Positions 10,287 to 11,048 of a DNA stretch of 11,048 nt are shown here, in pieces; position 1 is the stretch's first letter; every line of letters starts with the position of its first letter. The translations under genes were made by a program, and so were the position numbers. A model generated the notes under the pieces. That model saw only the letters and a program-made list of their open reading frames with translations. It was not told the DNA's origin and ran no database searches. Origin of the DNA: Casimicrobiaceae bacterium (GTDB taxonomy: Bacteria; Pseudomonadota; Gammaproteobacteria; Burkholderiales; Casimicrobiaceae); the NCBI GenBank assembly GCA_955652025.1, contig CATPAO010000194.1, positions 1-11,048 of the forward strand, read 5' to 3'.

Positions 10287-10322
10287 CTCGCGTGGCGGCC
10301 AACGGGCCGTGCGAGCAATTTT
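10287..10322 (+). terminator. Attenuator-like hairpin between rpsB and tsf
   Basis: CTCGCGTGGC (10287-10296) pairs with GCCGTGCGAG (10306-10315), including two G-U pairs, around a nine-base loop. After CAA comes TTTT (10319-10322). This looks like a weak intrinsic terminator that would lower, not stop, transcription into tsf. A comparable attenuator-like structure has been described in the E. coli rpsB-tsf spacer. It ends just before the tsf Shine-Dalgarno, so it could also act on translation. Confidence 0.5.
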
Positions 10323-10333
10323 CGGAGCATGAC

Positions 10334-11048
10334 ATGGCGGACATTTCCGCGAGCATGGTGATGGACCTGCGCCAGCGCACTGGCCTCGGCATGATGGAGT
10401 GCAAGAAGGCGTTGACCGAGGCCGACGGCGACTTGGGCAAGGCCGAGGAGCTGTTGCGGATCAAGAGCGGCGCGAAGGCAAACAAGGCGGCCGACCGCAT
10501 TGCCGCCGAAGGCGTGATCGGACTCTATGTCGCCGCGGACGCGAAGGTCGCGGCGCTCGTCGAGGTCAATTGCGAAACCGACTTCGTCGCGAAGAACGAG
10601 GAGTTCAAGGCATTCGCCACCGAGCTAGCGCGCATCGTCGGGCAGCAACGGCCGGCGGACGCCGCCGCGCTGGCGTCACAGACGCTCGCGTCCGGTGACA
10701 CCGTCGAGGCGCGGCGCGTGGCGCTGGTGCAGAAGATCGGCGAGAACCTGTCCATCCGGCGATTCGCGCGGCGCGAGGCGCAAGGGCGGATCGCGTCGTA
10801 CGTTCACGGCACGCGGATCGGCGTGCTGGTCGACGTGACCGGGGGCAACGACGTGCTCGGCAAGGAAATCGCGATGCATGTCGCCTGGAGCAAGCCGATG
10901 GCATTGCGCAAGGAGCATGTGCCGGCCGAAGCCATCGAGAAGGAACGCGCGATCGCGACGGCGCGCGCCGCGGAATCCGGCAAGCCGGCGAACATCGTCG
11001 AAAAGATGATCGAGGGCGGCGTCGCCAAATTCCTGGCCGAGGTCACGC
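10334..11048 (+). CDS. tsf: Elongation factor Ts (3' end outside window)
   Basis: EF-Ts is the guanine nucleotide exchange factor that releases GDP from EF-Tu during translation. 238 codons are visible of roughly 290 expected; the window edge cuts the gene. Residues 1-45 are the UBA-like N-terminal domain, with [20 protein letters not shown]. The EF-Tu-contacting signature [11 protein letters not shown] lies at about 80-90. The core subdomains follow, with VRI-type GENLSIRRF and the [10 protein letters not shown] segment. The start is ATG 10334, with CGGAG at 10323-10327 six bases upstream. It lies 69 bases after rpsB, the near-universal neighbour, and probably shares its promoter and attenuator. 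The N-terminal [12 protein letters not shown] style fits betaproteobacteria. Confidence 0.98.
   Translation, partial: MADISASMVMDLRQRTGLGMMECKKALTEADGDLGKAEELLRIKSGAKANKAADRIAAEGVIGLYVAADAKVAALVEVNCETDFVAKNEEFKAFATELARIVGQQRPADAAALASQTLASGDTVEARRVALVQKIGENLSIRRFARREAQGRIASYVHGTRIGVLVDVTGGNDVLGKEIAMHVAWSKPMALRKEHVPAEAIEKERAIATARAAESGKPANIVEKMIEGGVAKFLAEVT

Overview
This is a GC-rich stretch of ordinary bacterial chromosome made mostly of housekeeping genes. The gene content (PpiD, GuaB, GuaA, TadA, LdcA, YgfZ, S2, EF-Ts), the DUF4124 protein and the protein sequences themselves point to a betaproteobacterium, probably Burkholderiales or a near relative. That placement is inference from protein style, not from a search.

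Layout. Positions 1-891 hold the 3' part of ppiD (+). It converges on a small secreted DUF4124 protein (914-1384, -). A divergent spacer of 178 bases carries a clear sigma-70-type promoter (TTGGGA, 17 bases, TATAAT) for guaB (1563-3038). After a 198-base, hairpin-rich spacer comes a tight plus-strand run: guaA (3237-4829), a RidA/YjgF-family gene (4848-5243), tadA (5272-5736), ldcA (5745-6647) and a GNAT acetyltransferase (6653-7081). Spacers in this run are only 5-28 bases, so it is probably one transcript. It makes GMP from IMP, clears or senses reactive metabolites, makes wobble inosine in tRNA and recycles murein peptides.

The run ends tail-to-tail, with a 23-base overlap, against a minus-strand pair: ygfZ (8189-9205) and an NRDE/TANGO2-family gene (7059-7844). 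These two are separated only by a 338-bp element (7846-8183) bounded by perfect 19-bp inverted repeats. The element has no transposase and looks like a MITE. One repeat supplies the apparent Shine-Dalgarno of the NRDE gene. This is the main accessory feature of the window.

Divergent from ygfZ is the rpsB-tsf operon. A long leader (about 9277-9520) has a two-part stem-loop ending one base before the rpsB Shine-Dalgarno, as expected for S2 autoregulation. rpsB (9521-10264) is followed by a hairpin plus T-run resembling an attenuator, then by tsf (10334 onward), which runs off the window.

I found no undescribed multi-gene system, CRISPR array, tRNA, rRNA or prophage. The best second-look items are the inverted-repeat element, the structured rpsB leader, and the RidA-family protein that lacks the arginine needed for imine deaminase activity.
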